From Burkholderia pyrrocinia (GTDB lineage Bacteria; Pseudomonadota; Gammaproteobacteria; Burkholderiales; Burkholderiaceae): 64,000 bases of DNA. Under the pieces are notes generated by a model. The model did no database searches, was not told where the DNA came from, and was given only the letters and a program-made list of their open reading frames with translations. The position numbers and the translations under genes were made by a program. The DNA is taken from positions 372,001-436,000 of the forward strand of contig NZ_CP011503.1 of NCBI RefSeq assembly GCF_001028665.1, read 5' to 3'. Numbering within the stretch: position 1 is the first letter of the stretch; each line of letters begins with the position of its first letter. This document shows positions 56,337-64,000 of this stretch, in pieces.

Positions 56337-57674
56337 TCAGGACTCGACGTCCTCGAGGCTGAAGATCTCGGTCTGGTCGTTGTACGAGAAGATCTCGCCA
56401 TAACGGCCCCAGTCGATCACCGCGTCGAGCGTTTCCTCGGCCGCGCCGTCCGACAGGGAATCCTCGAGTTCCTGCTCGAAGCGCACGCGCGGCGCACGAT
56501 GGCCGGGACGCTCGTTCAGCACCTTCTTGATCCGCGCAGCCAGCGGCACGTGCTTCAGCAGGTGATCCGCGAACATCAGCTTGCGTTCCTGCGTACCGAA
56601 TTCCGCGAACACGCGCCCCGGCGGCGTCAGGAACACGTCGCCTTCGCGCACGTCCGCGAAACCGAGGTATTGCAGCACTTCGGCGATCGGGAACAGATCG
56701 TCGACTTCCAGATGCAGCGTGCGCGCGATTTCCGGCATGTCGGCGCGTCCATGGTACGGCGCCATCGCGAGCGTTTCGATCAGGCCGGCCATCAGGTTGG
56801 TCGACACCTGCGGCAGCCAGCTGCCGACCTCGAGCCCCTTCTTCGTCGCCTCGCCGGTCTGGCGGGCCGTCATCTTCGCGTAGATATCGTCGACGAGCTT
56901 GCGGAACGCCGGGTCGAGCCGGTTGCGCGGATGCTTGAACGGCACCTTGATCTCGGCGATCACGCGGCCCGGGTTCGACGACAGCACCAGGATCCGGTCG
57001 CACATGAACACGGCTTCCTCGATGTTGTGCGTGACGATCAGCACCGACTTGATCGGCATCCGCCCTTGCGTCCACAGGTCGAGCAGGTCGGTACGCAGCG
57101 TCTCGGCCGTCAGCACGTCGAGCGCCGAGAACGGCTCGTCCATCAGCAGGATCGTCGGATCCACGACGAGCGCGCGCGCAAAGCCCACGCGCTGGCGCAT
57201 GCCGCCCGACAGCTCGCGCGGATACGCGTTCTCGAAACCGTCGAGACCGATCAGGTCGATCGCGGCGAGCGCACGCTCGCGCCGCTCACGCGCGCCGACG
57301 CCGAGCGCTTCGAGGCCGGCCTCCACGTTCTGCAGCACGGTGAGCCACGGGAACAGCGCGAAGGTCTGGAACACCATCGCGACACCTTCGGCCGGGCCGC
57401 GCAGCGGCTGGCCGAGGTAGGTCACTTCACCGCCGGTCGGTTCGATCAGGCCGGCGATGATCCGCAGCAGCGTCGACTTGCCCGAGCCGGAACGGCCGAG
57501 CAGCCCGACGATCTCGCCTTCGCGCAGCGACAGGTTCGCATCGTCGAGCACGAGCAGTTCGCCCTGCGTCTTGTTGAAGCCGCGGCAAACGTGATCGACG
57601 CGCAGGATTTCCTCGCCGAGGCGCGGCGGCTGGGACGTCTGGACGGGGGCGTTTACAGCATTCGGATTGTGCAT
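56337..57674 (-). CDS. ABC transporter ATPase with AAA-associated C-terminal domain
   Basis: A 445-residue ATPase of the nitrate/sulfonate/bicarbonate class. Walker A GRSGSGKSTLL, signature LSGGMRQRVGFARAL and Walker B ILLMDEPFSALD lie in residues 30-200. Residues about 285-420 form the AAA-associated C-terminal domain (LMAGLIETLAMAPYHGRADM, LEVDDLFPIAEVLQYLGFAD), thought to be regulatory. It follows the double permease by 22 bases. Substrate unknown: no binding protein is adjacent. Confidence 0.9.
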   Translation of the reverse strand: MHNPNAVNAPVQTSQPPRLGEEILRVDHVCRGFNKTQGELLVLDDANLSLREGEIVGLLGRSGSGKSTLLRIIAGLIEPTGGEVTYLGQPLRGPAEGVAMVFQTFALFPWLTVLQNVEAGLEALGVGARERRERALAAIDLIGLDGFENAYPRELSGGMRQRVGFARALVVDPTILLMDEPFSALDVLTAETLRTDLLDLWTQGRMPIKSVLIVTHNIEEAVFMCDRILVLSSNPGRVIAEIKVPFKHPRNRLDPAFRKLVDDIYAKMTARQTGEATKKGLEVGSWLPQVSTNLMAGLIETLAMAPYHGRADMPEIARTLHLEVDDLFPIAEVLQYLGFADVREGDVFLTPPGRVFAEFGTQERKLMFADHLLKHVPLAARIKKVLNERPGHRAPRVRFEQELEDSLSDGAAEETLDAVIDWGRYGEIFSYNDQTEIFSLEDVES

Positions 57675-57696
57675 CGCGTTTCGCTCTCAATCGGTC

Positions 57697-59454
57697 TCAG
57701 TCGAGCCGCAGCTTCGCTTCGGCATAGGCATACAGCGGGCGCCACAGCAGGCGGTTGAACAGGGTGACGAACAGGGACATCACGGCGATGCCCAGGATGA
57801 TCTTCGGGAAGTCGCCGGCGGCGGTGGTCTGCGCGATGTACGCGCCGAGGCCGTGCGCCTCGATCTTGGTGGTGCCCCACTGCACGGCTTCCGACACGAT
57901 GCTCGCGTTCCACGCGCCGCCCGACGCGGTGATCGCGCCGGTCACGTAGTACGGGAAGATGCCGGGCAGGATCGCCTGCCGCCACCACTGCCAGCCACGG
58001 ATGCGGAAGTTTGTCGCCGCTTCGCGATAGTCGTTCGGGTAGGACGTTGCGCCGGCGATCACGTTGAACAGGATATACCACTGCGTGCCGAGCACGATCA
58101 GCGGCGACAGCCAGATGTCGGGGTTCAGGTGGAAGCGCGCGATCACGATCACGAACACCGGGAACAGCAGGTTCGCCGGGAACGCGGCGAGGAACTGCGC
58201 GAGCGGCTGCAGCTTCTCGGCCAGCTTCGGGCGCAGCCCGACCCACACGCCGATCGGCACCCAGATCACCGATGCGATCGCGATCAGCACGACCACGCGC
58301 AGCAGCGTGATGAGCCCGAGCACCAGCACGTGGCCGACCTCGGCCATCGTCACGCCGGTCGACACGAAGCTGACGACGCGCCACACGATATAAGCCGTGC
58401 CGATCAGCACGAGGGCCGCCCATGCGATGTCGACCGTGCGCGACGCCTTCTTCTCGACGCGCGGCAGCGCGAAGCGCATCGCACCCGACAGCGGCACGCG
58501 CAGCGGAATCCGCGCAGCCTTGGCGAAGAACCAGCCGGCCGGCACGAGCAGTTGATGGATCAGGCGCGTGCGGCGCACGAGGTCGAGCAGCCACGACTCC
58601 GGCGCGTTGCCCGAGCTCGTGTTCTCCATCCGGAACTTGTCGGCCCACGCGACGAGCGGGCGGAACAGGAACTGGTCATAGGCCAGGATCACGACCGTCA
58701 TCGTGAGGATCACCCAGCCGATCGCGCCGAGGTTCTTGTCCGAGATCGCCTGCGCGAGATATGCGCCGACCCCCGGCAGCGTGATGGTCTGGTTGCCGAC
58801 GGTGATCGCCTCCGATGCGACGACGAAGAACCAGCCGCCCGACATCGACATCATCATGTTCCAGATCAGGCCCGGCATCGAGAACGGCACCTCGAGCTTC
58901 CAGAAGCGCTGCCAGGACGTCAGGTGGAAGCCCCGCGACACTTCGTCGAGATCGCGCGGCACCGTGCGCAGCGACTGGTAGAAGCTGAACGTCATGTTCC
59001 ATGCCTGGCTCGTGAAGATCGCGAAGATCGCCGCGAGCTCGGCGCCGAGCACGCGGCTCGGGAACAGCGCGAGGAAGAACGTGACCGTAAACGAGATAAA
59101 GCCGAGCACCGGCACCGACTGCAGGATGTCGAGGATCGGGATCAGCACCATGCCCGCGCGACGGCTCTTGGCCGCGAGCGTGCCGTACACGAGCGTGAAC
59201 ACGAGCGACGCGACCATCGCCGCGAGCATCCGCAACGTGGTGCGCAACGCGTATTCGGGCAGGTTCGACGGATCGAGCGAGATCTTCTGCGTCTGCAGGG
59301 TCCCGATCGGTGCCATCGTTTCGTGGAAGCCGACGATCGCCATCGCCAGCAGGCAGATGATCAGCGGAAACGCGATGAAGTCCCACCGGTTCGGCAGAAC
59401 GCGCCACGCGGACGCGTTGGCGGTCCGGTTCGGATTGAAGAATCCGACGTCCAT
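57697..59454 (-). CDS. double-length ABC transporter permease
   Basis: A 585-residue protein made of two BPD_transp_1 domains in tandem (about 75-275 and 375-575), each with its own EAA-type loop: YQSLRTVPRDLDEVSRGFHL in the first half and YPNDYREAATNFRIRGWQWW in the second. Such proteins can form the whole membrane channel alone. The start MDVGFFNPN at 59454 has GGGGAGGG about 8 bases upstream and touches the stop of a short ORF (TGATG). It pairs with the ATPase at 56337. Confidence 0.9.
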   Translation of the reverse strand: MDVGFFNPNRTANASAWRVLPNRWDFIAFPLIICLLAMAIVGFHETMAPIGTLQTQKISLDPSNLPEYALRTTLRMLAAMVASLVFTLVYGTLAAKSRRAGMVLIPILDILQSVPVLGFISFTVTFFLALFPSRVLGAELAAIFAIFTSQAWNMTFSFYQSLRTVPRDLDEVSRGFHLTSWQRFWKLEVPFSMPGLIWNMMMSMSGGWFFVVASEAITVGNQTITLPGVGAYLAQAISDKNLGAIGWVILTMTVVILAYDQFLFRPLVAWADKFRMENTSSGNAPESWLLDLVRRTRLIHQLLVPAGWFFAKAARIPLRVPLSGAMRFALPRVEKKASRTVDIAWAALVLIGTAYIVWRVVSFVSTGVTMAEVGHVLVLGLITLLRVVVLIAIASVIWVPIGVWVGLRPKLAEKLQPLAQFLAAFPANLLFPVFVIVIARFHLNPDIWLSPLIVLGTQWYILFNVIAGATSYPNDYREAATNFRIRGWQWWRQAILPGIFPYYVTGAITASGGAWNASIVSEAVQWGTTKIEAHGLGAYIAQTTAAGDFPKIILGIAVMSLFVTLFNRLLWRPLYAYAEAKLRLD

Positions 59455-59507
59455 CAGGCGCCCTCCCCGGTAAGGCCGAACGAAGCCGGCAGTCGATGTT
59501 GATTCAT
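59454..59507 (-). other. 17-codon ORF overlapping the permease start
   Basis: ATG 59507 to TGA encodes MNQHRLPASFGLTGEGA; its TGA shares the A of the permease ATG (TGATG), which would couple the two by reinitiation. There is no good ribosome site before ATG 59507, so translation is uncertain. Confidence 0.3.
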
Positions 59508-59983
59508 GGCAAAGCGCACGGGCGCGGTAATTCGATTGACTGACGATCTCGCGCAGGCGCGATGCGCAGCGCGTGCAAGCTGCGCCCCCGCGCGGCCCGG
59601 TCGAGTCGGCTCGCGACGGCACGACACTACACCAACCTGTATTTCAGGTACAACCGTCCGGGGGCGGCGCGACGGCGCCCGCCACGGGCGGCGCACGGAT
59701 CGTGCCCGGCGCGCGGGCGGACGGCGGGTGCACGGTACGGGGCAGCCCGGCCGCAGTCGTTCGGCCGGCATGCAGGCCCGAATTATGCCGTGATCCGGGC
59801 CGGCCGTGAACCCGCCAGCCGCACGCAGGTGGAAACCATGTCGGGCGTCACGAGCCGGATGCGGCGAAGCGGGTATGATCGGGGCTAGCCCCCGGGGGCT
59901 GTTGCGGCCGTTCTCGTGGCTGCGCATGCACGCCCCATCTGCAAACCGACCCTGGGGATCGATCGACGAGCGGGAGGAAGGGA
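59508..59983. other. 476-base intergenic region with one inverted repeat
   Basis: Divergent control region between the permease operon and the gene at 59984. The only structure seen is ACCTG-TATTT-CAGGT at 59635-59649, a possible operator. Frames open across it are high-GC shadows without family features. Confidence 0.4.
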
Positions 59984-60247
59984 ATGGCAGGAAACTTGGT
60001 GATCGTCTGCCGCGATCAGGATGCCGACGCGTTCTACGAACTGATGCAGGAGTACGGGTCGTTCCAGACGCGGCTGTCGTCGACGGCGTGGTACCTGAAC
60101 ATGAACGTCGTGCCGGAATCGCTGCAGGAGGAAATCCTGGAGCGCCTCGGCCGCTATACGACCGTCTACATCTTCGAGGCCACCACCGTGACCTACAACA
60201 CGATCGACAGCAACGCAGCCGAGACGCTCGGCACGCTGTTCGAATGA
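59984..60247 (+). CDS. small protein, possible SinR/Cas2-like fold
   Basis: An 87-residue soluble protein: NLVIVCRDQDADAFYELMQEYGSFQTRLSSTAWYLN, then VPESLQEEILERLGRY and TTVYIFEATTVTY. The order strand-helix-STxW strand-helix-strand resembles the ferredoxin-like SinR/Cas2 group, in which the motif LxSTWxI follows a helix ending in a Gly or aromatic residue. No cas genes or repeats are near. GGGAGGAAGGGA gives a strong ribosome site. Fold is a guess; function unknown. Confidence 0.5.
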   Translation: MAGNLVIVCRDQDADAFYELMQEYGSFQTRLSSTAWYLNMNVVPESLQEEILERLGRYTTVYIFEATTVTYNTIDSNAAETLGTLFE

Positions 60248-60289
60248 TGCCGCGCGGCGCTTGCCGGCCCGGGCAGGCGCCGCAGCCGC

Positions 60290-61606
60290 TTACGCGGCCT
60301 GTGCGTGAGGTTCGTCCTTCGGCACGACCTCGAACGGAAACGTCATCGCGACGCGCAGACCGCCTTCGGGGCGGTTGCCGATGTCGCACGCCCCGCCCAG
60401 CCTGAGCACGAGCCGCTCGACGATCGCGAGCCCGAGCCCGCTGTGGCCGTTCCCGCCGCGCGCGGGGTCGAGCCGCACGAACGGCCGCGTCGCGGCCGCG
60501 AGGTCGCGCGGTGCGATCCCGCCGCCGCTGTCGCTGACCGACAACACGTAGCCGGTCGGCGTGCGCGCCGTCTCGACGAGCACGGGCGGCGCGCCGTATG
60601 CATGCGCGTTGTCCAGCAGGTTCGACAGGATCCGGTCGAGCGTCGCCGTCGGCAGCCGGAAGCCCGGATCGGCGTCGAGCCGCGTCTGGACCGCCGGCGC
60701 ATTCGGCGCGACCGCACGATAGCTGCGTGCGACCCGCTCGCAGGCCTGGTCGACCGGCACCGGCTCGCTGCGGTCGGACCCGCCGTGCGCAAACACCAGA
60801 AACTGGTCGACGATGTGCGACATCGAGTCGACGTCGCGCACGACGCCGTCGCGCAAGCGCGCGTCGTCCATCATTTCCGCGCGCAGCCGCATCCGCGCAA
60901 GCGGCGTGCGCAGGTCGTGCGCAACGCCCGCCAGCATCACCGCGCGATCGCTGTCGGCCTGCGACACCTGTTCCACCATCTGGTTGAAGCCATGCGTGAG
61001 CTGGCGCAACTCGCGCGGGCCGCGCTCGCGCAGCGGCGGCACCGGCTGCCCGCGGCCGAAGCGCGCGACCGCGCGCGCCAGCGAGCGCAGCGGCTGCTGC
61101 AACTGCCAGGCCGCGAACAATGCGGCGATCACGCCGGCCGAGAAGATCGTGCCGAGCCACAACAGCATCCGGTCGAGCGAGCGCGGCGGACGCAGCGGCT
61201 GCACGGGCACCACGATCCAGTTGCGGTCAGACGGCTCCTTCACCCACAGCACCGGAGGATGACCCGGCGCGCCGACCTCGACGCGCGTACCGGGCGGCAT
61301 CCGCTCGCTCACGTCGTCGCGGAACCGCTTGAGCGCCGCCGGCAGGCTCGACGGATCGCCGTTCGGCACGTCGGCGCTATCCGGCGTCACGAGCCGCACG
61401 CGCGACGGCAACGGCTGGTCGGGCGTGCGCTCGACGTGCTGGCGCACCGCGTCGACCAGGAACGCGGCCTCCTCGACCGCGTAACGCGTCTGCATCTGGT
61501 TGCGCTCGAGCCGCATCGCGAAGAACCACGCGAAGTGCGACAGGAGCAGGACGCCAACGACGAGCAGCGCGAGCCGCCCGAACAGCGAATCAATGGGTTT
61601 GCGCAT
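60290..61606 (-). CDS. sensor histidine kinase, EnvZ/OmpR-system type
   Basis: A 438-residue inner-membrane kinase: helix 1 at about 11-32, periplasmic sensor about 33-155, helix 2 about 158-178, then HAMP. The phospho-accepting His lies in GVAHDLRTPLARMRLRAEMM; N-box ILSNLLDNAHAYG, and glycine boxes DSGGGIAP and GHSGLGLAIVERL follow. It overlaps the regulator gene by 17 bases. The neighbouring Spy-like periplasmic gene suggests envelope stress or metal sensing. Confidence 0.93.
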   Translation of the reverse strand: MRKPIDSLFGRLALLVVGVLLLSHFAWFFAMRLERNQMQTRYAVEEAAFLVDAVRQHVERTPDQPLPSRVRLVTPDSADVPNGDPSSLPAALKRFRDDVSERMPPGTRVEVGAPGHPPVLWVKEPSDRNWIVVPVQPLRPPRSLDRMLLWLGTIFSAGVIAALFAAWQLQQPLRSLARAVARFGRGQPVPPLRERGPRELRQLTHGFNQMVEQVSQADSDRAVMLAGVAHDLRTPLARMRLRAEMMDDARLRDGVVRDVDSMSHIVDQFLVFAHGGSDRSEPVPVDQACERVARSYRAVAPNAPAVQTRLDADPGFRLPTATLDRILSNLLDNAHAYGAPPVLVETARTPTGYVLSVSDSGGGIAPRDLAAATRPFVRLDPARGGNGHSGLGLAIVERLVLRLGGACDIGNRPEGGLRVAMTFPFEVVPKDEPHAQAA

Positions 61607-62315
61607 GGGCCTCGCCGTCGGGCACGAACACGTAGCCGCGCCCGCGGACCGTCTGGATGAAGCGCGGCGTCGACGGATCCGTTTCGAGGATGCGGCGCAG
61701 GCGCCACACCTGGACGTCGATGCCGCGGTCGGTACCGTCGTATTCGGGCCCGTGCAGCAGTTCGAGCAGCCGCTCGCGCGTCAGCGTGCGCAGCGCATGG
61801 TTCACGAAGATCTTCAGCAGCGCGAATTCACTGCTCGACAGCGTGGCCGGCTTGCCGTCGACCGACAGCGTGCGCCCCTGGAAGTCGAGCACGAAGCGGC
61901 CGAATGCGAACGGCTCGCGCTGTTCGGGCGCGGCTGCCGACGGCGTCGCGCGGCGGCGGCGCAGCACGGCCTGCACGCGCGCGAGCAGTTCGCGCGGGTT
62001 GAACGGCTTGCCGAGGTAGTCGTCCGCGCCGAGTTCGAGCCCGACGATACGGTCGACGTCGTCCGCACGCGCGGTCAGCATGATCACGGGGATGTCGTCG
62101 CCGGCCGCGCGCAACTGGCGCAGCGCGGTCAGGCCGTCCACGCCCGGCATCATCAGGTCCAGCACGATCAGGTCGGGCCGCTCGCGCTCGAGACGCTTCT
62201 CGAGCGTCGCCGCGTCGTGCAGCACGGACACTTCCATCCCCTGGCGCACGAGATAGTCGCGCAGCAGGTCTCGGAGTTCTTGGTCGTCGTCGACGATGAG
62301 GATCTGGGTAGTCAT
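61590..62315 (-). CDS. OmpR-family response regulator
   Basis: A 241-residue regulator. The receiver domain has the acidic pocket DDD near residue 9, the phosphorylation site in DLIVLDLMMPGVDG and Lys in GKPFNPREL; the C-terminal winged helix starts near 140 (LSSSEFALLKIFVNHALRTL, DVQVWRLRRILE, IQTVRGRGYVF). ATG 62315 fits the family N-terminus MTTQILIVDDD. It is the first gene of the pair, and the upstream region holds GTTAC direct repeats that it probably binds. Confidence 0.95.
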   Translation of the reverse strand: MTTQILIVDDDQELRDLLRDYLVRQGMEVSVLHDAATLEKRLERERPDLIVLDLMMPGVDGLTALRQLRAAGDDIPVIMLTARADDVDRIVGLELGADDYLGKPFNPRELLARVQAVLRRRRATPSAAAPEQREPFAFGRFVLDFQGRTLSVDGKPATLSSSEFALLKIFVNHALRTLTRERLLELLHGPEYDGTDRGIDVQVWRLRRILETDPSTPRFIQTVRGRGYVFVPDGEAHAQTH

Positions 62316-62370
62316 GGCTTGAAGTTTACCGCGCGAGGGCGGAGTCGAAGAACGAAACAAAGGGACGAAA

Positions 62371-62417
62371 GGGTTACTGCGGGTTACCGCGCAAGGGAAC
62401 TGTAATGCGCGGTAACC
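62371..62417. promoter_or_regulatory. candidate binding sites of the OmpR-type regulator
   Basis: GGGTTACTGC (62371-62380) and GGGTTACCGC (62381-62390) are tandem repeats with a 10-base period, giving GTTAC-N5-GTTAC, the layout bound by OmpR/CpxR-type dimers. GGTTACCGCGCA (62382-62393) is also mirrored as TGCGCGGTAACC (62406-62417). They lie between the regulator gene and the divergent Spy-like gene. Confidence 0.6.
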
Positions 62418-62539
62418 GGGCCACCGCCCCGCGTAACACCGGCCGGGGCCCGCATCGCTAACCTGCGTCTTACCGGATGCGGTACCTGGCTTTCCCCGGA
62501 CTGCATCGCCGGACCCTTTGGATACAAGGAGTTTCTGAA

Positions 62540-63088
62540 ATGTATAAGAAGACTTCCCGCGTGGCCATCGCGGCCGCCACTGTGCTCGCTCTCGCCTTCG
62601 GCACCGCGCATGCCGCGCAGCCCAACGACATGCCGCCGCCGGGCGGCCCCGGCATGCACCAGATGCACGGGCACGACGGCGGCCCGTTCGGCGCGATCAT
62701 GAAATTGCACGACCAGCTGAAGCTCAACGCGTCGCAGGAACAGCAATGGCAGACGGCCGTCAACACGATGAAGCAGAACCGTGATGCGATGCGCAAGAGC
62801 CACGAGCAGATGCGCGAGCAGTTCAAGGCGCAACAGAACCAGCCGATCCTCGACCTGAGCGCGCTGCACGCCGCGCGCCAGCAGGCCGAACAGCAGAACG
62901 CGCAACTGCGCGAGCAGACGTCCGCCGCATGGCTCGCGTTCTACAACGGGCTGAACGACCAGCAGAAGACCACGGTCAGCACGGCGCTCAAGCAGCAGTT
63001 CGCGCAGATGCAGCAGCGCCACGAGAAGATGAAGGAACGCTGGGAGCAGCATCGCGCGGCCAAGGGCGCGTCGGCGCCGGCGCAGTAA
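62540..63088 (+). CDS. Spy/CpxP-like periplasmic protein
   Basis: A 182-residue exported protein: signal peptide about 1-25 (ending AHA), a His/Met-rich segment GPGMHQMHGHDGG, then an all-helical Spy-type domain (LHDQLKLNASQEQQWQTAVN, QQAEQQNAQLREQTSAAWLA, LNDQQKTTVSTALKQQFAQM). The LN(A/D)xQ(E/Q) patterns are the LTxxQ motifs of Spy and CpxP. Spy is a periplasmic chaperone; CpxP damps the CpxA kinase. The divergent two-component genes are its likely regulators, and the His/Met cluster suggests metal binding. CAAGGAG precedes the ATG. Confidence 0.85.
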   Translation: MYKKTSRVAIAAATVLALAFGTAHAAQPNDMPPPGGPGMHQMHGHDGGPFGAIMKLHDQLKLNASQEQQWQTAVNTMKQNRDAMRKSHEQMREQFKAQQNQPILDLSALHAARQQAEQQNAQLREQTSAAWLAFYNGLNDQQKTTVSTALKQQFAQMQQRHEKMKERWEQHRAAKGASAPAQ

Positions 63089-63118
63089 GCCGGCAAGCCG
63101 CTCCCCGGAGCGGCGCCG

Positions 63119-63155
63119 AAGGGGACGCGGGCGCAGGCTCGCGCCCCCTTTTTCG
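63119..63155 (+). terminator. rho-independent terminator of the Spy-like gene
   Basis: GGGCGC and GCGCCC pair around AGGCTC with flanking G/C extensions, followed by TTTTT. It lies between the convergent Spy-like and pirin genes. Confidence 0.75.
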
Positions 63156-63156
63156 T

Positions 63157-63852
63157 TCAGGCGACGTCGAACAGCAGCACCTCGGCCGCCCGGCCGCGCG
63201 CGAACGTGACCGCGTCCACGCCGCCGATGCCCGCGCCATCGCCCGCCGCCAGCGCGCGGCCGTTGATCTCCACCTCGCCGCGCGCCACATGCGCGTAGAC
63301 GCGGCGGCCGGCCGGCACGTCGAACGCCGCCCGCTCGTCGCCGTCGATCCATCCCGCGAAGATTCGTGCATCCGCGTGCACCGGCAGCGAGCCGTCGTCG
63401 CCGTCCGGCGACGCGACGAGCCGCAGCCGGCCGCGCCGGTCGTCGTCGGCAAAGCGCGTGTGCACGTAGCCGGGCCGGCCGCCCGGCCCGGCCGGCGCGA
63501 GCCAGATCCGCAGCAGGCGCAGCGGCTGGTCGCGCGACGCGTTGGTTTCGCTCAGCATGATGCCCGTGCCGGCGCTCGTGCGCTGTACGCCGCCCGCGCG
63601 GACGATCGCGCCGCTGCCGAGGCTGTCGCGGTACGCAAGCGCGCCGTCGAGCACGTAGGTGACGATTTCCGCGTCGCGGTACGGACGCATGCCGAAGCCG
63701 CGGGTCGGCGCGATGCACTCCTCGTTCAGTTCGCGCAGCGCGCCGAACGCCGGCGCGCCGCCACGACCGGCGGCGCGGGGAAAGCTGTGGTGGGATTCGT
63801 GCCAGCCGTGGCTGCGCTGGTCGCGATCGGCGGCGCGACGGATCTGGAACAT
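63157..63852 (-). CDS. pirin-family bicupin lacking most metal ligands
   Basis: A 231-residue bicupin, the same length as E. coli YhhW, a quercetin 2,3-dioxygenase. Family blocks are GFGMRPYRDAEIVTYVLDGA and GGVQRTSAGTGIMLSE. In metal-binding members these read HPHRD and GTGxRHSE, giving ligands His57, His59, His101 and Glu103 in YhhW. Here the matching residues are Arg56, Tyr58, Leu100 and Glu102, so three of four ligands are gone. The protein may be a non-enzymatic or differently metallated pirin. ATG 63852 fits the family start. Confidence 0.85.
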   Translation of the reverse strand: MFQIRRAADRDQRSHGWHESHHSFPRAAGRGGAPAFGALRELNEECIAPTRGFGMRPYRDAEIVTYVLDGALAYRDSLGSGAIVRAGGVQRTSAGTGIMLSETNASRDQPLRLLRIWLAPAGPGGRPGYVHTRFADDDRRGRLRLVASPDGDDGSLPVHADARIFAGWIDGDERAAFDVPAGRRVYAHVARGEVEINGRALAAGDGAGIGGVDAVTFARGRAAEVLLFDVA

Positions 63853-64000
63853 GGGGCGGCACTCCGTGAGACGCACTATTTCTGGCGTGCTCCAACTGTA
63901 AGGTTGCGTCGACCACGCCACAATCCGTCGACCGCGCACCGCATCGTTGCATCCGCGGCTGCAATTGACACAATACCCGTTGCGAATACTGCGATTACCG

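Overview
The window is a high-GC chromosomal segment whose codon usage, protein sequences and gene content (a DUF5594-type protein, ecotin, OtsA, ParC/ParE in the beta-proteobacterial form) point to a Burkholderia, most likely of the cepacia complex. About 50 kb reads as dense chromosomal backbone. Two stretches look acquired: 27.42-40.72 kb and roughly 51.7-56.26 kb. Both are visibly richer in A/T and carry broken integrases, insertion sequences, secretion-effector genes or unrecognised accessory genes.

Left backbone (1-27.4 kb): a sodium:solute symporter with its DUF3311 partner; a spermidine-synthase-like methyltransferase-fold protein; a tight htpG-ubiC-DNA glycosylase run; a MocR-type regulator divergent from a glyoxalase-like gene and an EamA exporter; an aminotransferase-RidA-PhzF operon; a GGDEF-EAL protein; a chromate transporter; a PACE efflux gene divergent from its likely LysR regulator; parE-parC; an ABC-F ATPase (Uup); rubredoxin; and a tRNA-Arg(CCT).

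Island 1 (27.42-40.72 kb) starts at the 3' end of that tRNA. It holds the first 25 or so codons of a tyrosine integrase, a helicase scrap, and a type VI secretion cargo module on the minus strand: VgrG, Tle3-type phospholipase, Tla3-type adaptor and PAAR. vgrG is cut by a complete IS21-family element with a 5-bp target duplication; removing element plus one duplication restores a 928-codon frame. Upstream lies an IS3-family element, itself cut by an IS30-family element. The IS3 copy has no target duplication and forms the present island edge, so the far end has probably been lost by recombination.

Middle backbone (40.7-51.7 kb): a beta-helix lipoprotein, an SDR/TetR divergent pair, ecotin, small envelope proteins, an MFS exporter, an AAA-type ATPase overlapping otsA, and a pair of paralogous lipoproteins. 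Island 2 (about 51.7-56.26 kb) is a minus-strand run of poorly known genes, including what looks like a detached toxin C-terminus followed by a possible immunity gene, and ends at a frameshifted integrase remnant reading inward.

Right backbone (56.3-64 kb): an ABC transporter with a double-length permease and no binding protein, a small possibly Cas2/SinR-fold protein, an OmpR/EnvZ-type two-component system divergent from a Spy/CpxP-like periplasmic protein with GTTAC direct repeats between them, and a pirin that lacks three of four expected metal ligands.
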